Below, piece after piece: positions 1-6,829 of a stretch of DNA of 11,170 nucleotides. The position numbers and the translations under genes are program-made. The stretch is taken from NCBI GenBank assembly GCA_913056225.1, contig CAJXMQ010000028.1:1-11170 (forward strand), written 5' to 3'. Below the pieces are notes generated by a model. It was given only the letters and a program-made list of their open reading frames with translations. It had not been told where the DNA came from and made no database searches. Position 1 is the first letter of the stretch, and each line of letters begins with the position of its first letter. The DNA comes from an uncultured Micrococcales bacterium (GTDB lineage Bacteria; Actinomycetota; Actinomycetes; Actinomycetales; Microbacteriaceae).

Positions 1-791
1 CGGTAGCGCTGAACAATGATAATGCTCAGTCCGATGATTATGCCAACAATCGCAGACCAAATATTTATCCTCAAACCGAGAACTATTTCACTTGGATCGA
101 TTCGAATTGCTTCAATCCACACCCTACCGATTGAATAAATCAAGAGATATGCCCCGAAAAGGCGCCCAAAGCGCATGTTTAGCTTCCTGTCGAGCAACAG
201 AAGCACTACGACACCGGTTAGCGACCAGAGCATTTCATACGCAAAAGTTGGGTGGAAGGTTATCCCGTCTGGGAAACCTTGTGGATATGCAGGATTACTG
301 GATGGTATTTCCAGCGCCCAGGGCAAATCTGTTGGCTGCCCAAATAGCTCTTGATTGAAATAGTTTCCAAGCCGACCTATTGCCTGTGCCAACAAGATAC
401 CGGGCGCCATGGCATCGGCAACCGACCAGAATTTGAGTCCTGCTTGCCTTACTCCAATATAGGCACCCACCGCTCCAAGGATTAGCGCACCATAGATTGC
501 AAGGCCACCCTCCCAGACATAGAAAATAGCCAAAAGGTCTGCGCCCTGATAAAAATAATCTCTCGGGTGGGTTATGACGTGAAATAGACGCCCTCCCAGT
601 ATTCCAAATGGCACCGCCCAGAGAGCAATATCCAAAATTACCCCTTTTTCAGCACCTCGTTTATTGAGCCTGTAATCAGAGAGCAGGACCGCCAAAACAA
701 TGCCCGTGAGGATAAAGAGAGCATAAAAATGAAGCCTCAGTGGGCCGAGGTCTATATAACTGATTTCTGGGGAAGGTATTGAGCTAATCAC
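1..791 (-). CDS. lgt: Prolipoprotein diacylglyceryl transferase Lgt, C-terminus cut by window edge
   Basis: Lgt is the inner-membrane enzyme that moves diacylglycerol from phosphatidylglycerol to the lipobox cysteine of prolipoproteins, the first step of lipoprotein maturation. I translated the minus strand by hand: 263 residues are visible and the frame is still open at base 1. The Lgt signature GRLGNYFNQELFG lies at residues 139-151, with G139, R140, N143, E148 and G151 spaced like the essential E. coli G142, R143, N146, E151 and G154. FHPTFAYE (179-186) and GRVWIE (222-227, containing a conserved Arg) follow. Hydrophobic segments lie near residues 20-38, 52-70, 97-114, 190-200 and 245-260. 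The start is a GTG overlapping the trpA stop by 8 bases. It has no good Shine-Dalgarno sequence, so translation may be coupled to trpA. No in-frame ATG occurs before residue 128. Lgt commonly follows trpA in actinobacteria. Confidence 0.95.
   Translation of the reverse strand, partial: MISSIPSPEISYIDLGPLRLHFYALFILTGIVLAVLLSDYRLNKRGAEKGVILDIALWAVPFGILGGRLFHVITHPRDYFYQGADLLAIFYVWEGGLAIYGALILGAVGAYIGVRQAGLKFWSVADAMAPGILLAQAIGRLGNYFNQELFGQPTDLPWALEIPSSNPAYPQGFPDGITFHPTFAYEMLWSLTGVVVLLLLDRKLNMRFGRLFGAYLLIYSIGRVWIEAIRIDPSEIVLGLRINIWSAIVGIIIGLSIIIVQRY
256..280. repeat. Inverted repeat (10 bp with one bulged base) inside lgt
   Basis: Plus-strand AAGGTT-A-TCCC (256-266) pairs with GGGAAACCTT (271-280) around a GTCT loop, leaving A262 unpaired. 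It falls in the lgt codons for QGFPDGITF (residues 171-179). No T-run follows. It may simply reflect codon content. Confidence 0.6.
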
Positions 792-1563
792 TTTGTAATT
801 GTAAGCCCTTTGCCAATTCTTGTGTTTTCTCTATTAGTCCTTGTAAACCACCCTCAGCATAGGCGCGAATAAAGGCGGTTCCGACAATTGCACCATTGGC
901 GTATTCGTTTACCTCGCGCACCTGATCTCCGGTGCTGATTCCGACCCCGACAGCTGTTGGTGTTGTAGAAACCTTGCGGAGTCTAGCCACGGTGTCCCTG
1001 GCGAGTGCGTCTAGTTGTCCTCGCTCTCCAGTAATTCCCATTGTCGAAACCGTATAGACAAAACCTCTTGACGCCTCCGCATTTCTCTTGATTCGCTCAT
1101 CACTTGAACTTGGAGCGATTAGGAATATGCGATCAAGACCGAGTTCGTCGCTAATGGCAATCCAGTCCTTGGCTTCATCTGGAATCAAGTCGGGTGTAAT
1201 CAAACCATTTGCTCCGGTTGCCTTCAATTGCTCTGAGAATTCCCTGAGGCCAACTCTCAATATTGGGTTCCAATAACTCATTACGAGTATTGGAACATCT
1301 GTTTGTTCGCGCAATCTGCGGATTACTTCGAAACTATCCCTCAGTCTGAACCCGTTGGCACGTGCAACCTCAGTGGCTTTTTGGATAACAGGACCGTCCA
1401 TGATGGGGTCTGAGTAGGGAATGCCCAATTCAAGTATTTCGACTCCCCCTTTTATCATTTCAAGGCAAGCTTCAACGCTTTCATCGATTGTTGGATATCC
1501 AGCTGGAAAATAGCCAATCAGGGTGCTGCTGTCCCTATTAAGAAGCTCCGTAACCTTACTCAT
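784..1563 (-). CDS. trpA: Tryptophan synthase alpha chain
   Basis: TrpA cleaves indole-3-glycerol phosphate to indole and glyceraldehyde-3-phosphate and channels indole to TrpB in the cytosolic alpha2-beta2 complex. The protein is about 259 residues, normal for the family, with a TIM-barrel pattern. LELGIPYSDPIMDGP at residues 44-58 carries both catalytic acids: E45 and D56 correspond to E49 and D60 of the Salmonella enzyme. The phosphate-binding GVGIST segment lies near residue 212. I chose the ATG at 1563, which has AGGA 9 bases upstream and overlaps the trpB stop by 8 bases; a TTG two codons earlier (1569) is possible but less likely. The gene is tightly coupled to trpB upstream and lgt downstream. 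Confidence 0.97.
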   Translation of the reverse strand: MSKVTELLNRDSSTLIGYFPAGYPTIDESVEACLEMIKGGVEILELGIPYSDPIMDGPVIQKATEVARANGFRLRDSFEVIRRLREQTDVPILVMSYWNPILRVGLREFSEQLKATGANGLITPDLIPDEAKDWIAISDELGLDRIFLIAPSSSDERIKRNAEASRGFVYTVSTMGITGERGQLDALARDTVARLRKVSTTPTAVGVGISTGDQVREVNEYANGAIVGTAFIRAYAEGGLQGLIEKTQELAKGLQLQSD

Positions 1564-2776
1564 CGCCAACTATCCTGTTCACGCCCGTTAGATCGAAATA
1601 TCGAGCCGCGGTTTCCATGTCCTTATCGCCACGACCGCTTAGGTTTACCAAAATATTGGCTCCTGGCATTTCCTTTGCTAATTGCTCGATTCCAGCCAGA
1701 GCGTGGGCTGTTTCAATCGCTGGGATGATTCCCTCCGTTTTGGACAACAGCGCCATTGCATCCATTGCCTGCTTATCGGTTATTCCGCGATATTCAGCTC
1801 TGCCAAGGTCTTTGAGCCAAGAGTGCTCTGGGCCAACTCCTGGGTAGTCAAGACCGGCAGAAATACTGTGTGAATCGGATGTTTGTCCATCTTCATCCTG
1901 CAACATGTAACTCCTGGCTCCGTGAAGAACACCAGGGGTTCCCTTGCTAATGGTTGCAGAGTGCATTGGCGTGTCTATGCCATCACCCGCCGCTTCATAG
2001 CCGATGAGTTTTACGTCGTCGTCTAGAAATTCATGGAATATGCCAATGGCGTTTGAACCACCCCCGACGCATGCAATAACGGCATCCGGCAGTTTTCCAG
2101 TGGCCTCAAGCATTTGTTGCTTTGATTCCTTGCCAATGATGCTGTGGAAATCCCTCACCATGGTTGGGAATGGATGAGGACCAGCAACCGTGCCGAGCAA
2201 GTAGTGGGTGGTGTCTACATTGGCCACCCAGTCCCGCATGGCCTCATTAATCGCATCTTTTAGCGTCCTGGTTCCTGTTCTTACGGCAACCACCTCTGCA
2301 CCCAGAAGGCGCATTCGGGCAACATTCAAAGCTTGTCGTTCGGTGTCCACCTCGCCCATATAAACAACACACTCAAGACCGAAATAGGCCGCAGCTGTTG
2401 CTGATGCAACTCCATGCTGACCGGCGCCGGTTTCTGCGATTATGCGCTTTTTGCCCATTCGCTTTGTCAAAAGCGCCTGTCCCATGACGTTGTTAATCTT
2501 ATGAGAGCCGGTGTGATTCAAATCTTCTCGCTTTAGAAAGACCCTGCAGTCACCAACTGCAGCTGCAAATTTGGTAGCTTCCGTTAGAACACTAGGTCTA
2601 CCGGTGTACTCTCTGTGAAGCATGTTCAGCTCTTTAGTGAACTCTGGATCGTTCCTAGCCTCGGAATAAACCTCATCAAGTTGGTCCAGTGCTGCAATTA
2701 GTGGCTCTGGGACAAATCGTCCGCCATACTCTCCGAAATACGGTCCAACCTGATCGCCAATTCGTGTTTTACTCAT
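1556..2776 (-). CDS. trpB: Tryptophan synthase beta chain
   Basis: TrpB is the PLP enzyme that condenses indole with L-serine to give tryptophan. The 406-residue product is of normal length for TrpB1. Visible landmarks are the N-terminal GPYFGEYGGRFVPE (11-24), the PLP-lysine motif HTGSHKIN with K93 as the Schiff-base lysine, the phosphate-binding GGGSNAIG loop near residue 238, and the C-terminal NLSGRGDKD. The ATG start lies 18 bases after the trpC stop, one of only four gaps in the window, and no strong Shine-Dalgarno sequence is visible. There is no trpM-like gene between trpC and trpB, unlike in Streptomyces. Everything expected of an active enzyme is present. Confidence 0.98.
   Translation of the reverse strand: MSKTRIGDQVGPYFGEYGGRFVPEPLIAALDQLDEVYSEARNDPEFTKELNMLHREYTGRPSVLTEATKFAAAVGDCRVFLKREDLNHTGSHKINNVMGQALLTKRMGKKRIIAETGAGQHGVASATAAAYFGLECVVYMGEVDTERQALNVARMRLLGAEVVAVRTGTRTLKDAINEAMRDWVANVDTTHYLLGTVAGPHPFPTMVRDFHSIIGKESKQQMLEATGKLPDAVIACVGGGSNAIGIFHEFLDDDVKLIGYEAAGDGIDTPMHSATISKGTPGVLHGARSYMLQDEDGQTSDSHSISAGLDYPGVGPEHSWLKDLGRAEYRGITDKQAMDAMALLSKTEGIIPAIETAHALAGIEQLAKEMPGANILVNLSGRGDKDMETAARYFDLTGVNRIVGDE
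1573..1576 (-). promoter_or_regulatory. Ribosome binding site for trpA
   Basis: AGGA lies inside the last codons of trpB, 9 bases before the ATG at 1563. It supports the ATG rather than the TTG at 1569 as the trpA start. This is a short core, so support is moderate. Confidence 0.5.
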
Positions 2777-2794
2777 TTTCGAATTCTAAGTCAC

Positions 2795-3586
2795 TTATCC
2801 GACTGAGCGGAAATCTTGAATGAGTGATCTAGCGTTTCCAGTTACTAGTGCCTCCCCAACCAAAACAGCATCGGCACCATGTTCTCTATAGAGAGCGGCG
2901 TCTTGCTTGTCTCTAACCGCTGACTCTGCAACCTTGATCACATCTTTGGGTAACGACGCTGCCAGCTCTCCAAACAGATTGATGTCCGTTTCAAACGTGT
3001 TTAGATTACGAGTATTTATGCCTAAAAAAGAGACTGGTTGCTCAAGAGCCCGGTGTATTTCCTGTTCTGAATGTGTTTCGACCAATACGCCTAAGCCCTG
3101 ATCGGTTGCAAACCTAAACAGATCTGAATACTCTTTGTCGCTCAGACCCATCATTATCAACAAAATCAGGGAAGCTCCAAACGCCTTAGCCTCCAAGACC
3201 TGATATTGATTGGAAATAAAATCTTTCCTTAGAGTCGGTATCTCCACACCGTTGCTGACTATGTCAAGGTCTTCAATCGAGCCCCTAAATCCACTCATCT
3301 CGGTCAGAACTGAGATGGCGCTCGCTCCAGCCTCCTGATATTGCAATCCAAGCTCTAAAGGGTTCTCTATCTCTGCCAAGTGACCCTTTGAGGGTGAAGC
3401 CCTCTTGATTTCGGCAATTACCGATAATTCCTCGGTTTTGAAAAAATCCTTGGCATCCAAAGGTGTGTTCTCATCGGCTCTGCTCTGCAATGCAGCTAAT
3501 GGCATGCTTTCTGCCCGAGCGTTGGATTGCTCTAGAGATGCTCTATAGAGGCTTGGAAGAAGTTCAGACTTTGGGTTTGGATCCAT
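2795..3586 (-). CDS. trpC: Indole-3-glycerol phosphate synthase
   Basis: TrpC closes the indole ring, converting CdRP to indole-3-glycerol phosphate. The 263-residue protein is a stand-alone IGPS (beta/alpha barrel) with no fused TrpF domain. Active-site segments are EIKRASPSKG at 59-68 (E59, K61), LRKDF at 119-123 (K121), LVETH at 168-172 (E170), GINTRNL at 189-195 (N191) and AESAV at 220-224 (E221, S222). The last motif is usually ESGV or ESGI, so an Ala replaces Gly here. The ATG start lies inside the preceding small membrane-protein gene and the two overlap by 23 bases. I see no other credible start close by. The N-terminal helix SLYRASLEQSNAR fits the family's usual beginning. Confidence 0.97.
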   Translation of the reverse strand: MDPNPKSELLPSLYRASLEQSNARAESMPLAALQSRADENTPLDAKDFFKTEELSVIAEIKRASPSKGHLAEIENPLELGLQYQEAGASAISVLTEMSGFRGSIEDLDIVSNGVEIPTLRKDFISNQYQVLEAKAFGASLILLIMMGLSDKEYSDLFRFATDQGLGVLVETHSEQEIHRALEQPVSFLGINTRNLNTFETDINLFGELAASLPKDVIKVAESAVRDKQDAALYREHGADAVLVGEALVTGNARSLIQDFRSVG

Positions 3587-3776
3587 AACCCATTTGCCTC
3601 AGCACGTAGCCCACCACAACTGACAGAACAGCGAGGCCAGCACTTGCCCAGACCAAAGGAGGGTTTTCTAAAAAGAAAAAGATTGTTCCAATTGTGAATG
3701 CCACCACCATGATTGCGACGGTGGTCCAAGCGGCTATCGTGTGTCCGTGTCCCGGATCATTAGCATCGTGACTCAT
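3564..3776 (-). CDS. Small HGxxPAAW-type two-helix membrane protein of the trp cluster
   Basis: This is a 70-residue protein of unknown function. It has a short polar N-terminus (1-9), then HGHTIAAW at residues 10-17, then two hydrophobic segments at about 16-36 and 41-59 joined by a short ENPP turn, and a basic tail ending KPKV. It matches the HGxxPAAW family, small membrane proteins found almost only in actinobacterial trp operons between the TIGR02234 protein and trpC. Here the motif proline is replaced by isoleucine. It has the best ribosome binding site in the window (AGGAGG, 6 bases before ATG), which suggests relatively high or independent translation. Its 3' end overlaps trpC by 23 bases. 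Membrane location follows from the hydrophobicity. Function is not known, and I assign none. Confidence 0.85.
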   Translation of the reverse strand: MSHDANDPGHGHTIAAWTTVAIMVVAFTIGTIFFFLENPPLVWASAGLAVLSVVVGYVLRQMGYGSKPKV

Positions 3777-3782
3777 AGTTAT

Positions 3783-3788
3783 CCTCCT
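3783..3788 (-). promoter_or_regulatory. Strong Shine-Dalgarno site for the small membrane protein
   Basis: AGGAGG on the minus strand (part of GAGGAGG) sits 6 bases before the ATG at 3776, within the 23-base gap after the upstream gene. It is the only full consensus Shine-Dalgarno site I found at a start in this window. Confidence 0.85.
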
Positions 3789-3799
3789 CTATAAGCCTA

Positions 3800-4291
3800 T
3801 CAAGACTGTTCATCCCAGATGCCTATTGGGTCATCATCGTCGGTATTTTTGGTAATTCTTTTTGACGCTTTGGTTTGAACTGGTCGAAACAACGTAAAGC
3901 TACTGAAGGCCAAGTAGCCCAAAAGGCCAATGAAATAAACGGCTATGGAGATGGAATTGAAACTATATTCTGGGCTCTGTCCAATAGCCCCGGTAACACT
4001 CACCAATCTGTCGATTATTGGGGATGAGTTGAGTAGTGAATTTGCAGAAATAAATGCCGTGTAGCCCGCAACTATTGTCAGAAAGCTTGCCAGTATCCGC
4101 TGCGCGATGCCTTTGAAATAGAACACCACAAAAACGCCGAGACCTAGTACCAATATGAACGCATTAGCGAGGGTGAGGGTTTCGAAACCGCTAGCGGTCA
4201 GCTCCAAATCTGGAAATGAAATCCATTCAAGACCAAGTCCAATCAACGCTAACGCGAGAGAGGCCACGAATCCAAGCAATCGAACTATCAA
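3800..4291 (-). CDS. Trp biosynthesis-associated membrane protein (TIGR02234-type)
   Basis: This 163-residue protein has four predicted membrane helices at about residues 4-22, 41-58, 65-84 and 114-134. An acidic C-terminal tail with a DDDDP run and a nearby Trp (IGIWDEQ) follows. Size, topology, the tail pattern and its position between trpE and trpC identify it as the actinobacterial 'trp operon-associated membrane protein' family (TIGR02234/Trp_oprn_chp). The loop between helices 1 and 2 carries EWISF, like the W-containing loop of relatives. The family's function is unknown; a role in transport or in tethering tryptophan enzymes is speculation. The start is a TTG whose TTGA overlaps the trpE stop by 4 bases, implying translational coupling. 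A second in-frame TTG four codons later (4279) is possible. Confidence 0.85.
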   Translation of the reverse strand: MIVRLLGFVASLALALIGLGLEWISFPDLELTASGFETLTLANAFILVLGLGVFVVFYFKGIAQRILASFLTIVAGYTAFISANSLLNSSPIIDRLVSVTGAIGQSPEYSFNSISIAVYFIGLLGYLAFSSFTLFRPVQTKASKRITKNTDDDDPIGIWDEQS

Positions 4292-5766
4292 TGTCTGCTC
4301 TTCGCTATCGCTATGGCTTTTTGAATCACACGTGCCTTGGCAAGGGTTTCCTCGTATTCACTTTCCGGATCGCTATCCAGAACAATGCCAGCCCCCGCCT
4401 GAACGTAGGCAGCACCTTCCCTGATGAGGGCAGTTCGAATAGCAATAGCTAAGTCAGCATTTCCTTGGAAATCAAAATAGCCAACTACTCCCCCAAACAA
4501 GCCACGATTGTTTGGTTCTAGATTCTCAATTATTTCCAAAGCCTTTGGCTTGGGAGCACCCGAAAGAGTGCCAGCAGGAAAAGCTGAAGAAACAGCCTGT
4601 ACTCTGCTCACACCAGATCTAATCTTGCCAATCACGGTGCTGACCAGGTGCATGATATGAGAATACTTATGAACGCTCATGAATTCATCCACCCGAACCG
4701 ATTCAGGAACGCAGGTTCTTAATAGATCATTTCTTGCTAGGTCAACGAGCATCAGGTGCTCTGATTGCTCCTTGGTGTCAGCTAACAACTCCCGCTCCAT
4801 TTCGGCGTCGCTGACCGGGTCTAAGCCCCTGGGTCTCGAGCCAGCAATCGGGTGAGAGATGATGGTGTCTTGGTTTATGCGAACTAGTGCCTCGGGAGAG
4901 CTTCCAACTATCCAGTAATCGCCAGCTTCATCCTGAAGGCGAAGCAAATACATATAGGGGCTTGGGTTGATGGCTCTCAGCACCGCATAGACATCCTCGG
5001 CTGCAACGTCTAATTCCTGAGTAAACCTTTGGCTCACGACAACCTGGAAAACATCACCAGCAACAACATGTCTTTTGGCGATGTTAACCATTTCCAAAAA
5101 CTCAGGTTTCTTCATATTGCTTGTGACATTAGCTTCGGCCTCGAAGTCCAATTCATACATCTCTGGATCCGCGGCCGTTGTTATCAGACCGTGTAATTCT
5201 GCAAGCCTGTTGTGCGCTATTTCGAGTGAAACGTCTAATTTGCCATCTTCGCTGAAAATGTTGTGAACGATGTAAATCTTGGAATCACTGTGGTCCAAAA
5301 TAACGATTTCCCTAAACTGCAAAAAATGAATTCTTGGAATGCTGTACTCAGAGTCTTTTGGTGGCTCTAGCTTTTCTAAGTCTCTGACCACATTCCAGCT
5401 CATGTGGCCGACCAGACCACTCAATAGCGGAAGCGAAGATATGGGTGCGGATTGATAGTGCTCTGACAGCTGCTCTAGGGCGTCCAATGGTTTATCGCTA
5501 AGTTCAAAGCCAAGTTCGGGACCTTGCCAGACTGCTGCCCCGTTTTTTTCTAAAAGCTCGCCACGTGGGTTTAGTCCAATAAAGCTGTATTGAGACCAGA
5601 CTCCTTGTTCCGCAGACTCCAGCAGAAATACGCCCTTCTGCCTGAGAAGCTTTCGATAAATGCCAAGCGGGGTCTCACTAGCGTTGAAATATTGCTTGAT
5701 TAGCGGAATCACGTTGGATGATTTCGCCATCAGGGTAAGTTGCTGGATGTCCATCAATTCACTCAA
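4288..5766 (-). CDS. trpE: Anthranilate synthase component I
   Basis: TrpE converts chorismate to anthranilate using ammonia supplied by TrpG, which is not encoded here. The 492-residue product has the full chorismate-binding fold: PIAGSRPRG (306-314), EHLMLVDLARNDL (336-348), GTLSGAPK (399-406) and GAGIVLDSDPESEYEE (458-473). LLES at 48-51 and NPSPYMY at 267-273 are the segments known to bind feedback tryptophan, so the enzyme is probably tryptophan-inhibited. The start is uncertain. A TTG at 5766 overlaps the hisI stop by 4 bases, with GAGG only 4 bases before it; an ATG four codons later (5754) lacks a well-spaced site. I keep the longer form. No leader peptide or attenuator separates it from hisI. 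Confidence 0.96.
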   Translation of the reverse strand: MSELMDIQQLTLMAKSSNVIPLIKQYFNASETPLGIYRKLLRQKGVFLLESAEQGVWSQYSFIGLNPRGELLEKNGAAVWQGPELGFELSDKPLDALEQLSEHYQSAPISSLPLLSGLVGHMSWNVVRDLEKLEPPKDSEYSIPRIHFLQFREIVILDHSDSKIYIVHNIFSEDGKLDVSLEIAHNRLAELHGLITTAADPEMYELDFEAEANVTSNMKKPEFLEMVNIAKRHVVAGDVFQVVVSQRFTQELDVAAEDVYAVLRAINPSPYMYLLRLQDEAGDYWIVGSSPEALVRINQDTIISHPIAGSRPRGLDPVSDAEMERELLADTKEQSEHLMLVDLARNDLLRTCVPESVRVDEFMSVHKYSHIMHLVSTVIGKIRSGVSRVQAVSSAFPAGTLSGAPKPKALEIIENLEPNNRGLFGGVVGYFDFQGNADLAIAIRTALIREGAAYVQAGAGIVLDSDPESEYEETLAKARVIQKAIAIAKSRH

Positions 5767-6083
5767 GCTTCCTCAAAACAACTTTCTGCCCCTGTGTGGC
5801 AGGTGGGTCCAATAGGTTTCACCTTGGCCAAAATAGCGTCACCATCACAATCTAGAGACACCTCTACCAGTTCTAGTGTATTTCCACTGCTCTCACCTTT
5901 TTCCCAAAGCTGTTGACGTGATCTTGAGTAGAAGGTAACCCGCCGGGAGGACAGTGTGAGTTTGAGGCTTTCTAGGTTCATATAGCCGAGCATCAAGACT
6001 TTTCCGGTTTCGTGGTTTTGAACGACACAGGGTGCCAAGCCATTGTCATCAAAATTCACATCTTTGATCTCTAAATCTCTCAC
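5763..6083 (-). CDS. hisI: Phosphoribosyl-AMP cyclohydrolase
   Basis: HisI opens the adenine ring of PR-AMP to give ProFAR, the third step of histidine synthesis. It is 106 residues long and single-domain, with no fused HisE, which is encoded separately at 7668-7931. The metal-binding LDCDGDA segment (77-83) gives acids D78, D80 and D82 and zinc ligand C79. CHTG at 95-98 and SCF at 101-103 add C95 and C102. The C79/C95/C102 spacing of 16 and 7 matches the zinc cysteines of the Methanothermobacter enzyme. The start is a GTG whose GTGA overlaps the hisF stop by 4 bases, with GAGG 4 bases upstream. The gene is tightly packed between hisF and trpE, placing it at the junction of the histidine and tryptophan blocks. 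Confidence 0.96.
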   Translation of the reverse strand: MRDLEIKDVNFDDNGLAPCVVQNHETGKVLMLGYMNLESLKLTLSSRRVTFYSRSRQQLWEKGESSGNTLELVEVSLDCDGDAILAKVKPIGPTCHTGAESCFEEA

Positions 6084-6829
6084 CTAACCTCAGCCCCCTT
6101 ATTTGCCATGGATTCCTTTGCTTGAGAAATCGAAATTTCACCGCGGTGAAAAACGCCAGCGGCTAGCACGGCATCAACACCTGCTTCCAAGACATCTGCA
6201 AAATGATTCGCGGTGCCTGCACCACCACTTGCAATAACCGGCACTTCTGACAGTTTCACCGCCAGCGCTGTCATCTCGATATCGAAACCATCCCCGGTCC
6301 CATCGTGATCGATGCTGTTTACCAACAGCTCACCTACTGGCACTTGGTTACAAAACAGAATCCAGTCCTCCAAAATTACTCCCGTAGCCTTGGTTCCGCC
6401 ATGAGTGAATAGCTCAAAACCATTCTCGGTTCGTTTGGCGTCAATTGAGCTCACTAAAACCTGCGACCCAAAACGTTGAACAATCTCAGTTAATAGCTCC
6501 GGATTATTGATAGCGGCACTACTTATGCTCACTTTGTCCGCTCCAGCTGACAGCAAATCAGCAACATCATCGGATGTTTTTATGCCTCCACCGACGGTAA
6601 GCGGAATAAATACTTGCTCGGCCACTTCTGAGACTGCTCTGATCGTCGCATTCCTGGCCTCCAAAGAAGCACTCACGTCTAAGAAGGTTAGTTCGTCTGC
6701 ACCTTGTTCAAAATAGGTTTTTGCCAACTCAACCGGGTCCCCCATGTCTACTAGATCCTTGAAATTGACCCCCTTCACCACCCGACCGTTTTTAACATCG
6801 AGGCATGGGATAACGCGAAGCGTGCTCAT
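6080..6829 (-). CDS. hisF: Imidazole glycerol phosphate synthase subunit HisF (cyclase)
   Basis: HisF takes PRFAR and ammonia from its partner HisH (not in this window) to make imidazole glycerol phosphate and AICAR. The protein is 249 residues, with the two-fold repeated half-barrel pattern. The catalytic acids D11 (CLDVKNGRVVKGVNF) and D130 (SSIDAKR) are both at their canonical positions. The phosphate-binding TVGGGIKT (78-85) and ASGGAGT (near residue 201) loops are intact. It is HisF, not HisA: it has the VIPCLDV start and DVSASLEARNATIR. The ATG overlaps the hisG stop by one base (TGATG). This hisG-hisF junction joins what are two separate loci in Streptomyces. Confidence 0.97.
   Translation of the reverse strand: MSTLRVIPCLDVKNGRVVKGVNFKDLVDMGDPVELAKTYFEQGADELTFLDVSASLEARNATIRAVSEVAEQVFIPLTVGGGIKTSDDVADLLSAGADKVSISSAAINNPELLTEIVQRFGSQVLVSSIDAKRTENGFELFTHGGTKATGVILEDWILFCNQVPVGELLVNSIDHDGTGDGFDIEMTALAVKLSEVPVIASGGAGTANHFADVLEAGVDAVLAAGVFHRGEISISQAKESMANKGAEVR

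Noticed and set aside
92..358. An 88-codon plus-strand open frame.
   Set aside because: It lies antisense to lgt, whose hand translation gives a clear full-domain match; the plus-strand product resembles nothing recognisable.
1358..1365. GCACGTGC palindrome in trpA as a possible operator.
   Set aside because: It is a single short palindrome inside a coding sequence with no promoter context; expected by chance.
2884..3550. The palindrome CTCTATAGAG occurs twice in trpC (2884-2893 and 3541-3550), suggesting a binding site pair.
   Set aside because: Both copies encode Leu-Tyr-Arg in frame with the same codons, so codon use explains them; they are far apart and inside the gene.
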